Assembly: GCA_947053925.1 (NCBI GenBank)
Contig: CAMRUG010000001.1
Span: 124,001-188,000, forward strand
Origin: an uncultured Clostridia bacterium
GTDB lineage: Bacteria; Bacillota; Clostridia; Christensenellales; CAG-314
Reading direction: 5' to 3'
DNA length: 64,000 bases
Positions 54,591 through 63,065 of this stretch are shown in pieces. The notes beneath the pieces were generated by a model, which was not told where the DNA came from, did no database searches, and worked only from the letters and a program-made list of their open reading frames with translations. Position 1 is the first letter of the stretch. Every line of letters starts with the position of its first letter. A program made the position numbers and the translations under genes.

Positions 54591-55463
54591 TTAACTTACT
54601 CTTTCGTCTCCCATAAAGTAAACGGCAACGGTGCCTGCGCCGCAATGAGCCCCGATAATAGGTCCTATTTCAAACAGTCGAATGTCGGCATTTTTATACA
54701 GTTGCTTGAGTTGTTCTACTACTTTTTGCGCCGTTTCTTCACAGTCGGAGTGTGCAACCCACAATTTACCGTTGTAATCCGACCCGTCTTGAATGTGCGA
54801 ACCCGTTTCTTCTAACGTTTTGCCTATTGCCTTGTTTACGCTCATAACCTTGGAGTAAGCAATGATTTTTCCTGTTTTGTCTAAACGCAGTAGCGGACAA
54901 AGTTTAAGCAAATTACCTAACAGCATTGCAGGTCCGGTAATTCTGCCGCTGCGGCGGTAGTATGACAATGTTGTAGAAAAAAACTGATGATGTATTTTGC
55001 GCTTGTTGGCTTTTGCCCAGTCGTACAGTTCGTCAAACGAGTTGCCTGCGTCGCGCATATCTGCAAGATAGTCTACAAGTATGCCGTATCCTAAACAACC
55101 GCAAGTAGAATCTACTATGACGATTTTTCTTTTGGGAAATTCTTTTTTTAATTTGTTCGCCGCCGAATATGCATTAAAAATAGATTGTGATAGACTGGAA
55201 TCCAATGCTATGTGCAACAAGTCTCCTTTTTCGAGTTGCGTACGGAAAAATCCCATATATCGGTCTTCGCATATTTGCGAAGTAAGCGGAAGTTTGCCTT
55301 CGCTTAAAAATTTGTAAAACTGTTTTCTGCCGTCAAGTTGACCCATATCGTCGGCATACTCTGTACCGTCTACAGAATATGTATAGGATATTGCCGGTAT
55401 ATTTCTTTTTTGCAGATATTCGTAAGGTAAATCTGCCGTTGATTCGCAAGAAAGTATAAACAT
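54591..55463 (-). CDS. DegV-family fatty-acid-binding protein
   Basis: 290 residues from ATG 55463 (AGGAGA upstream; the frame extends to 55553 without support). The typical DegV opening is FILSCESTADLPYEYL, then DGTEYADDMGQLDG, the fatty-acid pocket segment SSLSQSIFNAYSAAN, IVDSTCGCLGYGILV and the late PIIGAHCGAGTVAVYFMG. DegV (FakB) proteins bind acyl chains and present them to a FakA kinase; no fakA is in this window. It is divergent from the XRE gene at 55697. Confidence 0.88.
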   Translation of the reverse strand: MFILSCESTADLPYEYLQKRNIPAISYTYSVDGTEYADDMGQLDGRKQFYKFLSEGKLPLTSQICEDRYMGFFRTQLEKGDLLHIALDSSLSQSIFNAYSAANKLKKEFPKRKIVIVDSTCGCLGYGILVDYLADMRDAGNSFDELYDWAKANKRKIHHQFFSTTLSYYRRSGRITGPAMLLGNLLKLCPLLRLDKTGKIIAYSKVMSVNKAIGKTLEETGSHIQDGSDYNGKLWVAHSDCEETAQKVVEQLKQLYKNADIRLFEIGPIIGAHCGAGTVAVYFMGDERVS

Positions 55464-55621
55464 AATTAGCTTTATCTCCTTAATAACCAAAGATTTAAAC
55501 GGCGAATCAAACGTCGCCGTTCGATAAATAAAGTATACCGCAAACGCCAGCAAAACTCTCCCTACTGTTACTGTTTTTAGCTCTACAGGTTAAATTTGCA
55601 AAAATAGAGTAAAAAACACAA

Positions 55622-55638
55622 CTCTACTGTCAGTAGAG
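55622..55638. promoter_or_regulatory. Inverted repeat CTCTACT-GTC-AGTAGAG
   Basis: Perfect 7-bp arms in the intergenic region between the divergent degV-like and XRE genes, 24 bases before the XRE -35 box. CTCTAC also occurs nearby at 55581-55586. A candidate operator. Confidence 0.35.
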
Positions 55639-55661
55639 AAGCCTTTTTAAGTATAATTTAC

Positions 55662-55690
55662 TTGCAAATTGAATTACTAAATGGTAAAAT
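55662..55690 (+). promoter_or_regulatory. Promoter giving a leaderless XRE mRNA
   Basis: TTGCAA, 17-base spacer, TAAAAT. The seventh base after the -10 box is the A of the ATG at 55697, and no ribosome site lies upstream. Confidence 0.5.
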
Positions 55691-55696
55691 GTCTTT

Positions 55697-56326
55697 ATGG
55701 ACGAATTAAAAGATATCATTGCGGGTAATCTTGTTGCCTACCGTAAAAACGCAGGATATACTCAGCAGGAAATTGCCGACAAACTTAATTATTCCGACAA
55801 GGCGGTATCTAAGTGGGAACGCGGCGAAGGCGTGCCTGATGTTTCGGTGCTAAAAGAACTTGCCGATATTTACGGCGTTACCGTTAACGACTTTTTAATC
55901 GTTCATTTAGAAGAATCTAAACAACCTAAAGCAAAGACAAGAACACGCAGGGCAAAGCATTGGCTTGTATCGTTGATGTCCTTCGGATTGGTGTGGTTTA
56001 TTGCAACAATTGCAATGGCAATAGGGTATATAATAGACCCGACTTTGCCTATGGCGGAATACTGTTATATTGTGGCGTTGCCCGTGTCTATGATTGTTGC
56101 CGTGGTGTTCAGTTGCATTTGGGGAAAATTGTGGATGAAAGCAGTGTCCGTGTCGGCTCTTGTATGGTCGCTATGCGTAATGATACACGTTGTTTTGTGG
56201 CCGCTTTTGGGGCTTGCCCGTCAGTCTTGGGTTATTTACATTGTAGGCGCGGCATTGCAGTTACTGGTTGTAATGTGGTTTTTACTTCGCTTTTTTATTA
56301 AGCGCGGCAAGGCTGCTAATAAATAA
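55697..56326 (+). CDS. XRE-HTH regulator with four predicted membrane helices
   Basis: 209 residues. A Cro/CI HTH at ~5-65 (YTQQEIADKLNYSDKAVSKW, then ERGEGVPDVSVLKELADIYG). After a basic linker (KTRTRRAKHW) come four helices between ~92 and 200, ending in a basic tail (IKRGKAANK). Thus a membrane-tethered repressor-type protein. It lies 37 bases upstream of the DUF975 membrane gene; both likely share regulation. The signal is unknown. The start fits a leaderless message. Confidence 0.85.
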   Translation: MDELKDIIAGNLVAYRKNAGYTQQEIADKLNYSDKAVSKWERGEGVPDVSVLKELADIYGVTVNDFLIVHLEESKQPKAKTRTRRAKHWLVSLMSFGLVWFIATIAMAIGYIIDPTLPMAEYCYIVALPVSMIVAVVFSCIWGKLWMKAVSVSALVWSLCVMIHVVLWPLLGLARQSWVIYIVGAALQLLVVMWFLLRFFIKRGKAANK

Positions 56327-56363
56327 GTTTGTAATAAAAAATTATATAAAGGAGAATAAAATT

Positions 56364-56990
56364 ATGATGGATGTTTCTTGTAAAGAACTCCGCAAACGTG
56401 CTTGGAACAGATTGGCTCAGGGCGGCTACGGTTCGTCGTTAGGCGTATCTTTTTTGGGCAATATGATAGACAGCGCGGCGGGTGTATTTACTTCAGGCTC
56501 TATTCAATACGGCACATGCAAGTTTTATATGGAACAGCAACGCGGCAAAAGGGCAGATTTTGAAACAATGTTTTCGGGTTTTAACCGTTACGGCCGTACG
56601 CTTGTAACTGGCTTGTTGCAAATGATTTTTATCTTTTTGTGGTCGTTATTGTTCGTTATTCCGGGTATAATCAAGTCGTATTCGTATGCTTTGACAGGCT
56701 ATGTTATGGTCGACTTTGATTTGAGCGGCGAAGAAGCAATTACAAAGAGCCGTGAACTTATGAAAGGATACAAGTGGAAGTTATTCTGTCTCAGATTTTC
56801 TTTTATAGGTTGGATTCTGCTAGCGGCATTTTTCACTTTCGGTTTAGGCGCAATATTTCTTGCTCCTTACGGTAAGGCGGCAGAAGCGGAGTTTTACGCA
56901 GAAGTACTCAGATGCCACGATATCGTAATAGGCGACGATAAGGCTCAAGATGCAGACGCTATAACGGCAACAGATGCTGATACGTTTTAA
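56364..56990 (+). CDS. DUF975-family membrane protein
   Basis: 208 residues. The DUF975 signature is visible at the C-terminal half: FVIPGIIKSYSYALTGYVM, DFDLSGEEAITKSRELMKGY, KWKLFCLRFSFIGWILLAAF. The N-terminal opening (CKELRKRAWNRLAQGGYG) is also typical. Four to five hydrophobic segments are present. Function unknown. AAAGGAG precedes ATGATG; the second ATG is as possible. A terminator follows. Confidence 0.85.
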   Translation: MMDVSCKELRKRAWNRLAQGGYGSSLGVSFLGNMIDSAAGVFTSGSIQYGTCKFYMEQQRGKRADFETMFSGFNRYGRTLVTGLLQMIFIFLWSLLFVIPGIIKSYSYALTGYVMVDFDLSGEEAITKSRELMKGYKWKLFCLRFSFIGWILLAAFFTFGLGAIFLAPYGKAAEAEFYAEVLRCHDIVIGDDKAQDADAITATDADTF

Positions 56991-57005
56991 TACTTAACAA
57001 ATTGC

Positions 57006-57042
57006 AAACGGTCTTGCTAACTTCGGCAAGTCCGTTTTTTTT
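57006..57042 (+). terminator. Intrinsic terminator after the DUF975 gene
   Basis: AAACGG-T-CTTGC pairs with GCAAG-T-CCGTTT (one T:T mismatch), then a T-run. Confidence 0.8.
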
Positions 57043-57417
57043 GTTAATTGAAAAACGCCGTAGCGTAGGCGGCGTAAAAAACACACCAATGCCGACTTTA
57101 TATTTAAAAAAGTCGAAATACGGACTCAATAAGATAAAAGAATTCAACAGAAAAAACTGTCTGGCAGAAGCAATCTTTAAAATAATAATTTTAGTAAAAA
57201 TAGTTTGAGTGAACAGGATGAGTATTTATAGCGAACTGGTCGTCAGTACAGCGCAGACACAGTTGCAATAACAATAATTACAATTATCCGAATTGTAGTG
57301 TGTGTCAAATATCAATAGAAATAAATTTTTTATTGTTTGATTACAATTTTTTTACAAACTTATTGTCTTGTTTTGTAGACTTCAAAACTTTTTGTCATAC
57401 GACTAAACTAAGCATAA

Positions 57418-57448
57418 AAAAGCGTTTTCAATAGTTTGAAAACGCTTT
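57418..57448 (-). terminator. Intrinsic terminator after pyruvate kinase
   Basis: AAAGCGTTTTCAA / TTGAAAACGCTTT around a 4-base loop; on the minus strand it runs into TTTTTT. It is ~72 bases past the pyk stop. Confidence 0.8.
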
Positions 57449-57520
57449 GATGTATTATGGTTACATTTACAAAACTGTGAAAATGCAAACAGCATAGCCG
57501 AGCCGAAATTTAAAGAATTT

Positions 57521-58945
57521 TTAATCTTCTATCAGTTTTGCAACTTTAATAAGGTTTGTGCCTGCTTTTTTGCCTAGCGGTACGCCTGCGGTTATAACGA
57601 TATTGTCGCCTGATTTTGCAAGCCCCAAACGCTTAACCGTTTCTTCGGCGTTGATAAACATATCGTCGGTGTTATCGAACGTTTGGCAAATGGTGGGTAT
57701 AACGCCCCAACTAGGGGATAATTGATGGTAAACTTTGTCGCTGTTAGTCATTGCTACAATTGGCGCTTCGGGACGGAAACGCGATACCATACGGGCGGAT
57801 ATACCGCTGGCAGTATATACTACAATTGCTTTTGCGTCAATATCAAAGGCTGTGTTTACTGTGGCGTGAGATATTGCATCGGTATTATTCATAAGCGTAA
57901 ACGGCGCGCTTGTGTACATTTGTTTGTAATCTATATTGCGTTCCGCTTCTTCGGCAATGCGCGCCATAGTGGCGATGGTGTTGGGAGGATTTATACCAAC
58001 CGCGCTTTCTCCCGAAAGCATAACGCAACTAGAACCGTCGTATACGGCGTTTGCAACGTCCACTATTTCCGCACGCGTGGGGCGGAGTTTCGTTATCATA
58101 CTTTCCAGCATTTCGGTTGCCGTTATAACAAATTTACCTTTCATACGGCTTTTCGTTATAAGCAGTTTTTGCATTGCAGGCAGTTTTTCGTAAGGAAGTT
58201 CAACTCCCAAGTCTCCGCGGGCTACCATTATACCATCGGATTCTTTAATAATCTCGTCAATGTTGTCCACTCCGCTTTGACTCTCTATTTTAGAAACTAT
58301 GCAAGCGTCCTTTGCACCGTGCGCGGACAAGTAATCGCGTATTTCGCGTACGCTCTGCCCGTCTTGAACAAAACTTGCGGCATACATTTCCGCGCCGTTT
58401 TTAATGCCGAAATCAAGGTCGCGTTTGTCCTGTTCGGACAAAAACGGCATATTGAGTTTGACGTTCGGCACAAACAGCCCTTTTCTGTCAGACAATGTTC
58501 CGCTGTTTTGTGCTTCGGCGTAAATCGTGCCGTCTTTGGTTATTTCGGTTACTTTAAATATCAGTAAGCCGTCGTTAAGCAAAATACTTGCTCCGACGTC
58601 GATGTCTTTAAATAAATCTTTGTAAGTAATGGAAACACGCTGTTCGTTGCCGATTGTTTCGTAATTGACAAACTCGAATTTCATTCCTTCCGTTACTTCT
58701 ATTTTGCCGTTTTCAAAAGTACCGATACGGATTTCGGGACCTTTTGTGTCTATCATTATGGGAATCGGCATACCCAAACTTCTGCGAACTTTTTTTACGT
58801 TGTCAATTTTGACTTGATGTTCTTCGTATAATCCGTGGCTCATATTGATTCGAGCAACGTTCATCCCCGCTAACGCCATTTTCTTTATTTGGTCGTATGT
58901 TCCGCTGGCAGGACCGAGAGTACATATAATTTTTGTTTTTCTCAT
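57521..58945 (-). CDS. pyk: Pyruvate kinase
   Basis: 474 residues, the core length without the extra C-terminal PEP-utiliser domain found in some Bacilli. It makes pyruvate and ATP from phosphoenolpyruvate and ADP, the last glycolytic step. N-terminal TKIICTLGPASGTYDQIKKM and ARINMSHG are present, then MIDTKGPEIR, the catalytic/Mg segment IMVARGDLGVELPYEKLPAM, and the signature VITATEMLESMI, plus VMLSGESAVG. GGAGG precedes the ATG. A promoter lies at 59051-59079 with a ~100-base leader. Terminator after the stop. Confidence 0.97.
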   Translation of the reverse strand: MRKTKIICTLGPASGTYDQIKKMALAGMNVARINMSHGLYEEHQVKIDNVKKVRRSLGMPIPIMIDTKGPEIRIGTFENGKIEVTEGMKFEFVNYETIGNEQRVSITYKDLFKDIDVGASILLNDGLLIFKVTEITKDGTIYAEAQNSGTLSDRKGLFVPNVKLNMPFLSEQDKRDLDFGIKNGAEMYAASFVQDGQSVREIRDYLSAHGAKDACIVSKIESQSGVDNIDEIIKESDGIMVARGDLGVELPYEKLPAMQKLLITKSRMKGKFVITATEMLESMITKLRPTRAEIVDVANAVYDGSSCVMLSGESAVGINPPNTIATMARIAEEAERNIDYKQMYTSAPFTLMNNTDAISHATVNTAFDIDAKAIVVYTASGISARMVSRFRPEAPIVAMTNSDKVYHQLSPSWGVIPTICQTFDNTDDMFINAEETVKRLGLAKSGDNIVITAGVPLGKKAGTNLIKVAKLIED

Positions 58946-59050
58946 AATTTTGCCTCCGTATAAAATATGTCAAAACTGCAATGCAGTTGCAAATTTTATT
59001 TCTTTGATTGCTTTGCCGATTGCAAGTAACACATATTCCGCATTATAATT

Positions 59051-59079
59051 ATTATATACCTTTTTACGTTAATTGTAAA
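59051..59079 (-). promoter_or_regulatory. Promoter of pyk
   Basis: TTTACA, 17-base spacer, TATAAT on the minus strand. The leader of ~100 bases holds a short hairpin AACTGC-ATT-GCAGTT (58974-58988). Confidence 0.6.
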
Positions 59080-59127
59080 TAAACTCTTGTTTTTTTATAA
59101 AAAATACTTCAATAAAGTTATCCGCTG

Positions 59128-59157
59128 TTGACAAACAAACAATAAAAGTGAGATAAT
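59128..59157 (+). promoter_or_regulatory. Promoter of psuG
   Basis: TTGACA, 18-base spacer, GATAAT, 36 bases before the ATG at 59193; GGGAG lies between. Confidence 0.55.
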
Positions 59158-59192
59158 ATACTTCAAGCATTTTTATCCGGGAGCGTTACAAT

Positions 59193-60122
59193 ATGAACAC
59201 TTGCGTAAGAATATCGGAATATGTTTCAAAGGCATTGAAAGAAAACCGTCCCGTAGTGGCGTTGGAGTCGACAATTATTTCTCACGGAATGCCTTATCCG
59301 CAAAATGTTCAAACTGCTAACACAGTAGAACAGATTGTACGCGACGCGGGTTGCGTGCCGGCAACGGTAGCGATAATCGGCGGAGTTTTAGTTATAGGCT
59401 GTTCTTTGGAAGAAATAGAATATTTGGGGCGTAAGGGCACAAGCGTAACAAAAGTATCCCGTAGAGATATGCCTGTCGTGATAGCGCAAAAAGCGGACGG
59501 AGCAACAACCGTTGCGGGAACAATGTACGCGTGTAAACTTGCAGGTATCAGCGTGTTTGCTACGGGAGGTATAGGCGGAGCGCACCGAAATTCCGACAGG
59601 ACGATGGATATATCGGCAGACCTGGACGAGTTGCAGCAGTCGGACGTCGCCGTCGTGTGTGCAGGTGCCAAGTCTATTTTAGATATAGGTTTGACTTTGG
59701 AATGTCTTGAAACGCGCGGTGTTCCGGTTATCGGATACCGCACGGAAGAAATGCCCGCATTTTACACGCGTGAAAGCGGATATAAAGTTGATTATAAGTT
59801 GGATAGCGCGGCGGAAATTGCCAAGGCGTATGTGGCTAAACGCCAACTCGGTTTGCAAGGCGGAATGTTGATTGTCAATCCCATACCGTCCGAATATGCA
59901 ATGAACGGCAAATATATAGACGAAAATATCCGCCGTGCGCTTACGGAAGCGGACGAACTGGGCATAAGCGGTAAAAATATCACCCCGTTTTTGTTGGATA
60001 AGATACAAAAACTTACAGGCGGTAAAAGCTTGGCGGCAAATATACAACTCGTGTACAATAATGCGCGTTTAGCGTGCGCGATAGCAAAAGAAATTTGTGT
60101 TTTAAATAAAACCGAGAAGTAA
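59193..60122 (+). CDS. psuG: Pseudouridine-5'-phosphate glycosidase
   Basis: 309 residues (family ~305). It splits pseudouridine 5'-phosphate to ribose 5-phosphate and uracil. Hallmarks: VALESTIISHGMPYPQNVQT near 22, IGGVLVIG near 63, GTSVTKVSRRDMP near 82, ATGGIGGAHR near 128, and VVCAGAKSILDIGLTLECLE near 155 with the conserved Lys. Late: GLQGGMLIVNPIP and NITPFLLDKI. The kinase psuK is not adjacent, so the phosphate donor step must come from elsewhere. GGGAG precedes the ATG; the gap to the next gene is 26 bases. Confidence 0.95.
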   Translation: MNTCVRISEYVSKALKENRPVVALESTIISHGMPYPQNVQTANTVEQIVRDAGCVPATVAIIGGVLVIGCSLEEIEYLGRKGTSVTKVSRRDMPVVIAQKADGATTVAGTMYACKLAGISVFATGGIGGAHRNSDRTMDISADLDELQQSDVAVVCAGAKSILDIGLTLECLETRGVPVIGYRTEEMPAFYTRESGYKVDYKLDSAAEIAKAYVAKRQLGLQGGMLIVNPIPSEYAMNGKYIDENIRRALTEADELGISGKNITPFLLDKIQKLTGGKSLAANIQLVYNNARLACAIAKEICVLNKTEK

Positions 60123-60148
60123 AACTCAACGGAGACGGATATATACTT

Positions 60149-60835
60149 ATGAAAATAGGCGGAATTATGAATTTGACTTTGTTGGATTATCCCGACAAAG
60201 TAGCGTGTACGGTTTTTACGGTAGGTTGTAATTTTCGCTGTCCGTTTTGCCACAATGCCACGCTTGTAAACGGTAACGAAGGACGGCAAATTACGGAAAG
60301 CGAAATATTGCTGTTTTTAAAAAAGCGCAGCCGCGTTTTGGAGGGGGTTTGCTTGACGGGAGGCGAGCCGTTGATTCAGCAAGGCGTCGACGTTTTTTTG
60401 CGTCAAGTCAAGGAATTGGGCTATTCCGTAAAACTCGATACAAACGGGGCTTATCCCGACAAACTAAAAGAACTTGTAGCAAACAAACTTGTCGATTATG
60501 TCGCTATGGATATAAAGAATAGCCGCGAGCGTTATGCCGAAACGGCAGGCTGTAACGTCGATATACAAGCGGTTGAACAGTCGGTGGCGTTTTTAAAAAG
60601 CGGTATAGTAGACTACGAATTCAGAACGACGGTAACGGGCAATTTTCATAACGAAACAAGTATAGAAAGTATGGCTCAGTGGCTTTCGGGCGCAAAAAAA
60701 TGGTACTTGCAAAAATTCGTAGACAGCGGAGATTTGATTGATAGCGCAACGCAGGGTTGCAGCGACGAAACTATGTACAAGTATTTAAAAATCGCACAGC
60801 GCACAATACCGTCTGCGCTTTTACGCGGAATATAA
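60149..60835 (+). CDS. Radical-SAM activase, anaerobic ribonucleotide-reductase-activating type (NrdG2)
   Basis: 228 residues. The radical-SAM Cys triad is CNFRCPFCHN near residue 27 (CxxxCxxC), preceded by TVFTVGC. The family opening IMNLTLLDYPDKVACTVFTV and VCLTGGEPLIQQGVDVF (the SAM-binding GGEP) are clear, as is VKLDTNGAYPDKLKEL. TIGR02495-type proteins generate a glycyl radical on a partner enzyme; no nrdD or other glycyl-radical gene is nearby, so the partner is elsewhere. Closely follows psuG and precedes a sigma factor by 24 bases. Confidence 0.9.
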   Translation: MKIGGIMNLTLLDYPDKVACTVFTVGCNFRCPFCHNATLVNGNEGRQITESEILLFLKKRSRVLEGVCLTGGEPLIQQGVDVFLRQVKELGYSVKLDTNGAYPDKLKELVANKLVDYVAMDIKNSRERYAETAGCNVDIQAVEQSVAFLKSGIVDYEFRTTVTGNFHNETSIESMAQWLSGAKKWYLQKFVDSGDLIDSATQGCSDETMYKYLKIAQRTIPSALLRGI

Positions 60836-60859
60836 TAACTACGTTTAAAGGATAAAATT

Positions 60860-61390
60860 ATGTCGAAGTACGTTAAAGAAGTTAACAGTTGTTTGTTAGA
60901 AATAAAAAACGGTAATATAAGAGAGTTTGAACGACTTTATGCTTTAACTGCCAACCATTTAAAAGCGGTGGCAATAATCTATTTGTATAACAAGCAAAAT
61001 TGCGACGACGTATTGACAGATGTTTATGTTAAAGTTTTAAAATACATAGAAAAATTTAACGAAAATATGGACGGATACAACTGGCTGTGCAGATGCGTGC
61101 AGAATATGTCGTATAATTATAATATACGCGATGCGGCATATAGAGAATATAACGAAGCGAACCAAGTAACGGGTTTCAGTGAAAGGTGGGATGAGATTGA
61201 TTCGGCGATGGATATACGCAGCGCCATTAGACAATTAAGCAAAGTAGAACGCTACTTGTTGTTTTTAAAATACGAAATGGACCTTTCTTTCCGCGAAATT
61301 GCAACAATTTTAAATTGCAGTAAATCCGAAGTTAACAGAAAACACAAGATAATTCTTAAAAAATTGAGTCGTCTAAGAAGTTTGATTTAA
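60860..61390 (+). CDS. RNA polymerase sigma-70 family factor (ECF-like)
   Basis: 176 residues, ECF-sized. Region 2 spans ~15-80 (NIREFERLYALTANHLKAVA, DDVLTDVYVKVLKYIEKF). Region 4 HTH lies at ~125-172 (LSKVERYLLFLKYEMDLSFR, EIATILNCSKSEVNRKHKII). AAAGGAT precedes the ATG. The layout resembles the sigma-like protein at 35690; both are without an adjacent anti-sigma gene. A terminator follows the stop. Confidence 0.82.
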   Translation: MSKYVKEVNSCLLEIKNGNIREFERLYALTANHLKAVAIIYLYNKQNCDDVLTDVYVKVLKYIEKFNENMDGYNWLCRCVQNMSYNYNIRDAAYREYNEANQVTGFSERWDEIDSAMDIRSAIRQLSKVERYLLFLKYEMDLSFREIATILNCSKSEVNRKHKIILKKLSRLRSLI

Positions 61391-61406
61391 TACTAAAAAG
61401 CAATGC

Positions 61407-61441
61407 AAGCGGAGGCAACAAAATGACCTCCGCTTATTGTT
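61407..61441 (+). terminator. Intrinsic terminator after sigma-factor gene
   Basis: AAGCGGAGG / CCTCCGCTT, 11-base loop, then ATTGTTT. Confidence 0.7.
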
Positions 61442-61590
61442 TAGAATGTCGGTAATTGTTCTATCAAAGTATTTTTCCGCGTTTGCAAAGATATATAATT
61501 GTAAAAAACTTTTTGTACGGCTTAAAATATATTGTATACGGTTTTAATGCAGAAAGTACTAGAAAACGGTATTGACAGTTTAATTGCGTG

Positions 61591-61619
61591 TTGACTTAGT
61601 AAGCAAAATGTGCTAATAT
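61591..61619 (+). promoter_or_regulatory. Promoter of the thioesterase gene
   Basis: TTGACT, 17-base spacer, TAATAT, ~40 bases before the ATG at 61666. Confidence 0.55.
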
Positions 61620-61665
61620 TTTTTATTGTATTTCAGTAAAAATTTATAATTAAAAGGATTGTTTT

Positions 61666-62172
61666 ATGAAAGTAGTACAAAAGCAACGCAACAGCAAAAT
61701 GTGTATTATGTGCGGACTAGATAACGAATACGGCGTGCGCGCGCCTTTTTACAGTATGGAAGACGGCAGTGTGATGACGGTATTTTCCTACCGCGAACAG
61801 CACCAAAGTTATCCGCAAAGAGTACACGGAGGACTTATTACAAGTATGCTTGACGAAATGGGCTTGCGCGCATTGTGGGCTAAGGAACTGTCGGAAAAGA
61901 GTTTCGGCGTTACAACATCGCTTGAAACAAAGTACAGAAAACCCGTACCGTATAACGAAAAGATTATCGGCAGAGGAGTAATAGTCAAAGATACTCCCAG
62001 ATTTTGCGTTGCGGAAGTTTTTTTATACGATAAGCACGGAGTATTGCTTGCCAACGGAACGGTAAATTATATCAAGTTGGATATAACAAAAATAGCAGAA
62101 GACGTTATACCGCACGAAGAAATGTGTTATCTTGTAGAAGACGGCGTAACCGAAATTAACTTTGAAAATTAA
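61666..62172 (+). CDS. PaaI-type hotdog thioesterase
   Basis: 168 residues. A hotdog-fold domain with the helix motif RVHGGLITSMLDEMGLRA near 55 (HGG and the catalytic-type Asp/Glu), then TSLETKYRKPVPYNEKI and KDTPRFCVAEVFLYDKHGVL, the order of PaaI thioesterases. A short N-terminal segment with two Cys (SKMCIMCG) is often seen in this family. It hydrolyses acyl-CoA-type thioesters in the cytosol; the substrate is unknown. AAAAGGATT precedes the ATG. Single-gene unit: own promoter and terminator. Confidence 0.88.
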   Translation: MKVVQKQRNSKMCIMCGLDNEYGVRAPFYSMEDGSVMTVFSYREQHQSYPQRVHGGLITSMLDEMGLRALWAKELSEKSFGVTTSLETKYRKPVPYNEKIIGRGVIVKDTPRFCVAEVFLYDKHGVLLANGTVNYIKLDITKIAEDVIPHEEMCYLVEDGVTEINFEN

Positions 62173-62198
62173 AAAAGAAATTGTTAAGAATGTACAAC

Positions 62199-62243
62199 AA
62201 GCACAACCGTTATGATAAGGTTACGGTTGTGCTTATTCTTTTT
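62199..62243 (+). terminator. Intrinsic terminator after the thioesterase gene
   Basis: AAGCACAACCGT / ACGGTTGTGCTT (12 bp), 12-base loop, then ATTCTTTTT. Confidence 0.8.
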
Positions 62244-62354
62244 ATGGTAAGAAATTCTAGATTTAAAAGGTAAACAAGATTGTGCTATCTTGAACCGATT
62301 TGTAAAATATTTTTTTTAAAACGAACACCTTTTTTAAACGGCAGAACTCAATAA

Positions 62355-62383
62355 TTGACATTTATACGGCGCTGTGCTAAGAT
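62355..62383 (+). promoter_or_regulatory. Promoter giving a leaderless HAD-phosphatase mRNA
   Basis: TTGACA, 17-base spacer, TAAGAT. The seventh base after the -10 box is the A of the ATG at 62390; there is no ribosome site. Confidence 0.6.
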
Positions 62384-62389
62384 GGCTTT

Positions 62390-62980
62390 ATGAACGGATA
62401 CGATTTTGACGATACGATATTTAAGGGTAACAGTTTAAGGCGGTTTTATTTTTATTGCCTTGTCCGTTTGCCGTACTTGTTGCTTTATTTACCGGTACAA
62501 ATAATAGCGGTGCTTTTGCGTGCCGTGCGCATACTTAATAAAAACGCTTTTTTGTGCGTATTAGAGTGGTTTATCGTATTTGTTCCGTGTAAGCGTAAGT
62601 TTATAGAAAAGTTTTGGAATAAGAATTTTAAGCGCATCAAGCAGTGGTACTTCGAAGCAAAGCGCGACGACGATTTGATTTTATCCGCATCGCCCGAGTA
62701 TCTTGTAGAAGTTGCCTGTAAGCGTTTGGGCGTCAAATGCGTTGCTTCTAAAGTAGATATGAAATCGGGAAGAACGTTCGGCAAACATTGCCACGGCAAA
62801 ACAAAGATAGACTTTTACCGTAGCAATTTCGGCGATATGCCGCTTGAAACTTTTTATTCCGATTCGATGACGGACGCGCCTATGATGAAGTTGGCAAAAC
62901 GCGGATATCTTGTTAAAGGAGATAAAATAACGTTATTATACGAAAACGGACAAAAAATTACAAACGGTAATTTATCTTGA
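62390..62980 (+). CDS. HAD-superfamily (subclass IB-like) hydrolase
   Basis: 196 residues. HAD motif I is YDFDDTIFKGNS at 4-15 (nucleophile Asp in DxDxT). A hydrophobic cap segment (about 18-75, LPYLLLYLPVQIIAVLLRAV) follows. Motif II is ILSASPEYL near 101, motif III the Lys in KSGRTFGK/HGKTKIDFY, motif IV SDSMTDAPMMKLA near 161. This is the SerB-type family that removes phosphate from small molecules; substrate unknown. The stop codon overlaps the -35 box of the next gene's promoter. Likely translated from a leaderless message. Confidence 0.83.
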   Translation: MNGYDFDDTIFKGNSLRRFYFYCLVRLPYLLLYLPVQIIAVLLRAVRILNKNAFLCVLEWFIVFVPCKRKFIEKFWNKNFKRIKQWYFEAKRDDDLILSASPEYLVEVACKRLGVKCVASKVDMKSGRTFGKHCHGKTKIDFYRSNFGDMPLETFYSDSMTDAPMMKLAKRGYLVKGDKITLLYENGQKITNGNLS

Positions 62981-63005
62981 CATATGTCATATAATATTGT
63001 ATAAT
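62977..63005 (+). promoter_or_regulatory. Perfect consensus SigA promoter of the phosphoribosyltransferase gene
   Basis: TTGACA, 17-base spacer, TATAAT, all twelve bases matching consensus. The -35 box overlaps the stop of the upstream gene. The leader (about 63012-63065) holds a hairpin TGCGCGAG/CTCGCGCA at 63016-63043, which may stabilise the message or act as a weak attenuator. Confidence 0.75.
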
Positions 63006-63065
63006 ACTTTTGTTGTGCGCGAGTGGTGTTTATCTCTCGCGCAAATACTTTTTCGGGAGAAATCT

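Larger units (their letters stand above)
56991..57520. other. 530-base convergent intergenic region
   Basis: Contains the DUF975 terminator (57006-57042) and the pyk terminator (57418-57448). Between them is a hairpin ACGCCG/CGGCGT near 57054-57074 and an inverted CGACTT/AAGTCG near 57091-57116. A plus frame 57002-57208 (68 residues) starts in the terminator and has no ribosome site, so it was not called. The rest, from 57210 on, is AT-rich without features. Confidence 0.5.

Noticed and set aside
57002..57208. 68-residue plus-strand frame after the DUF975 gene
   Set aside because: Starts within the terminator hairpin and has no ribosome site or recognisable domain.
63016..63043. Purine riboswitch before the phosphoribosyltransferase
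   Set aside because: Only one simple 8-bp hairpin; the three-way junction and conserved loop bases of purine riboswitches are absent.
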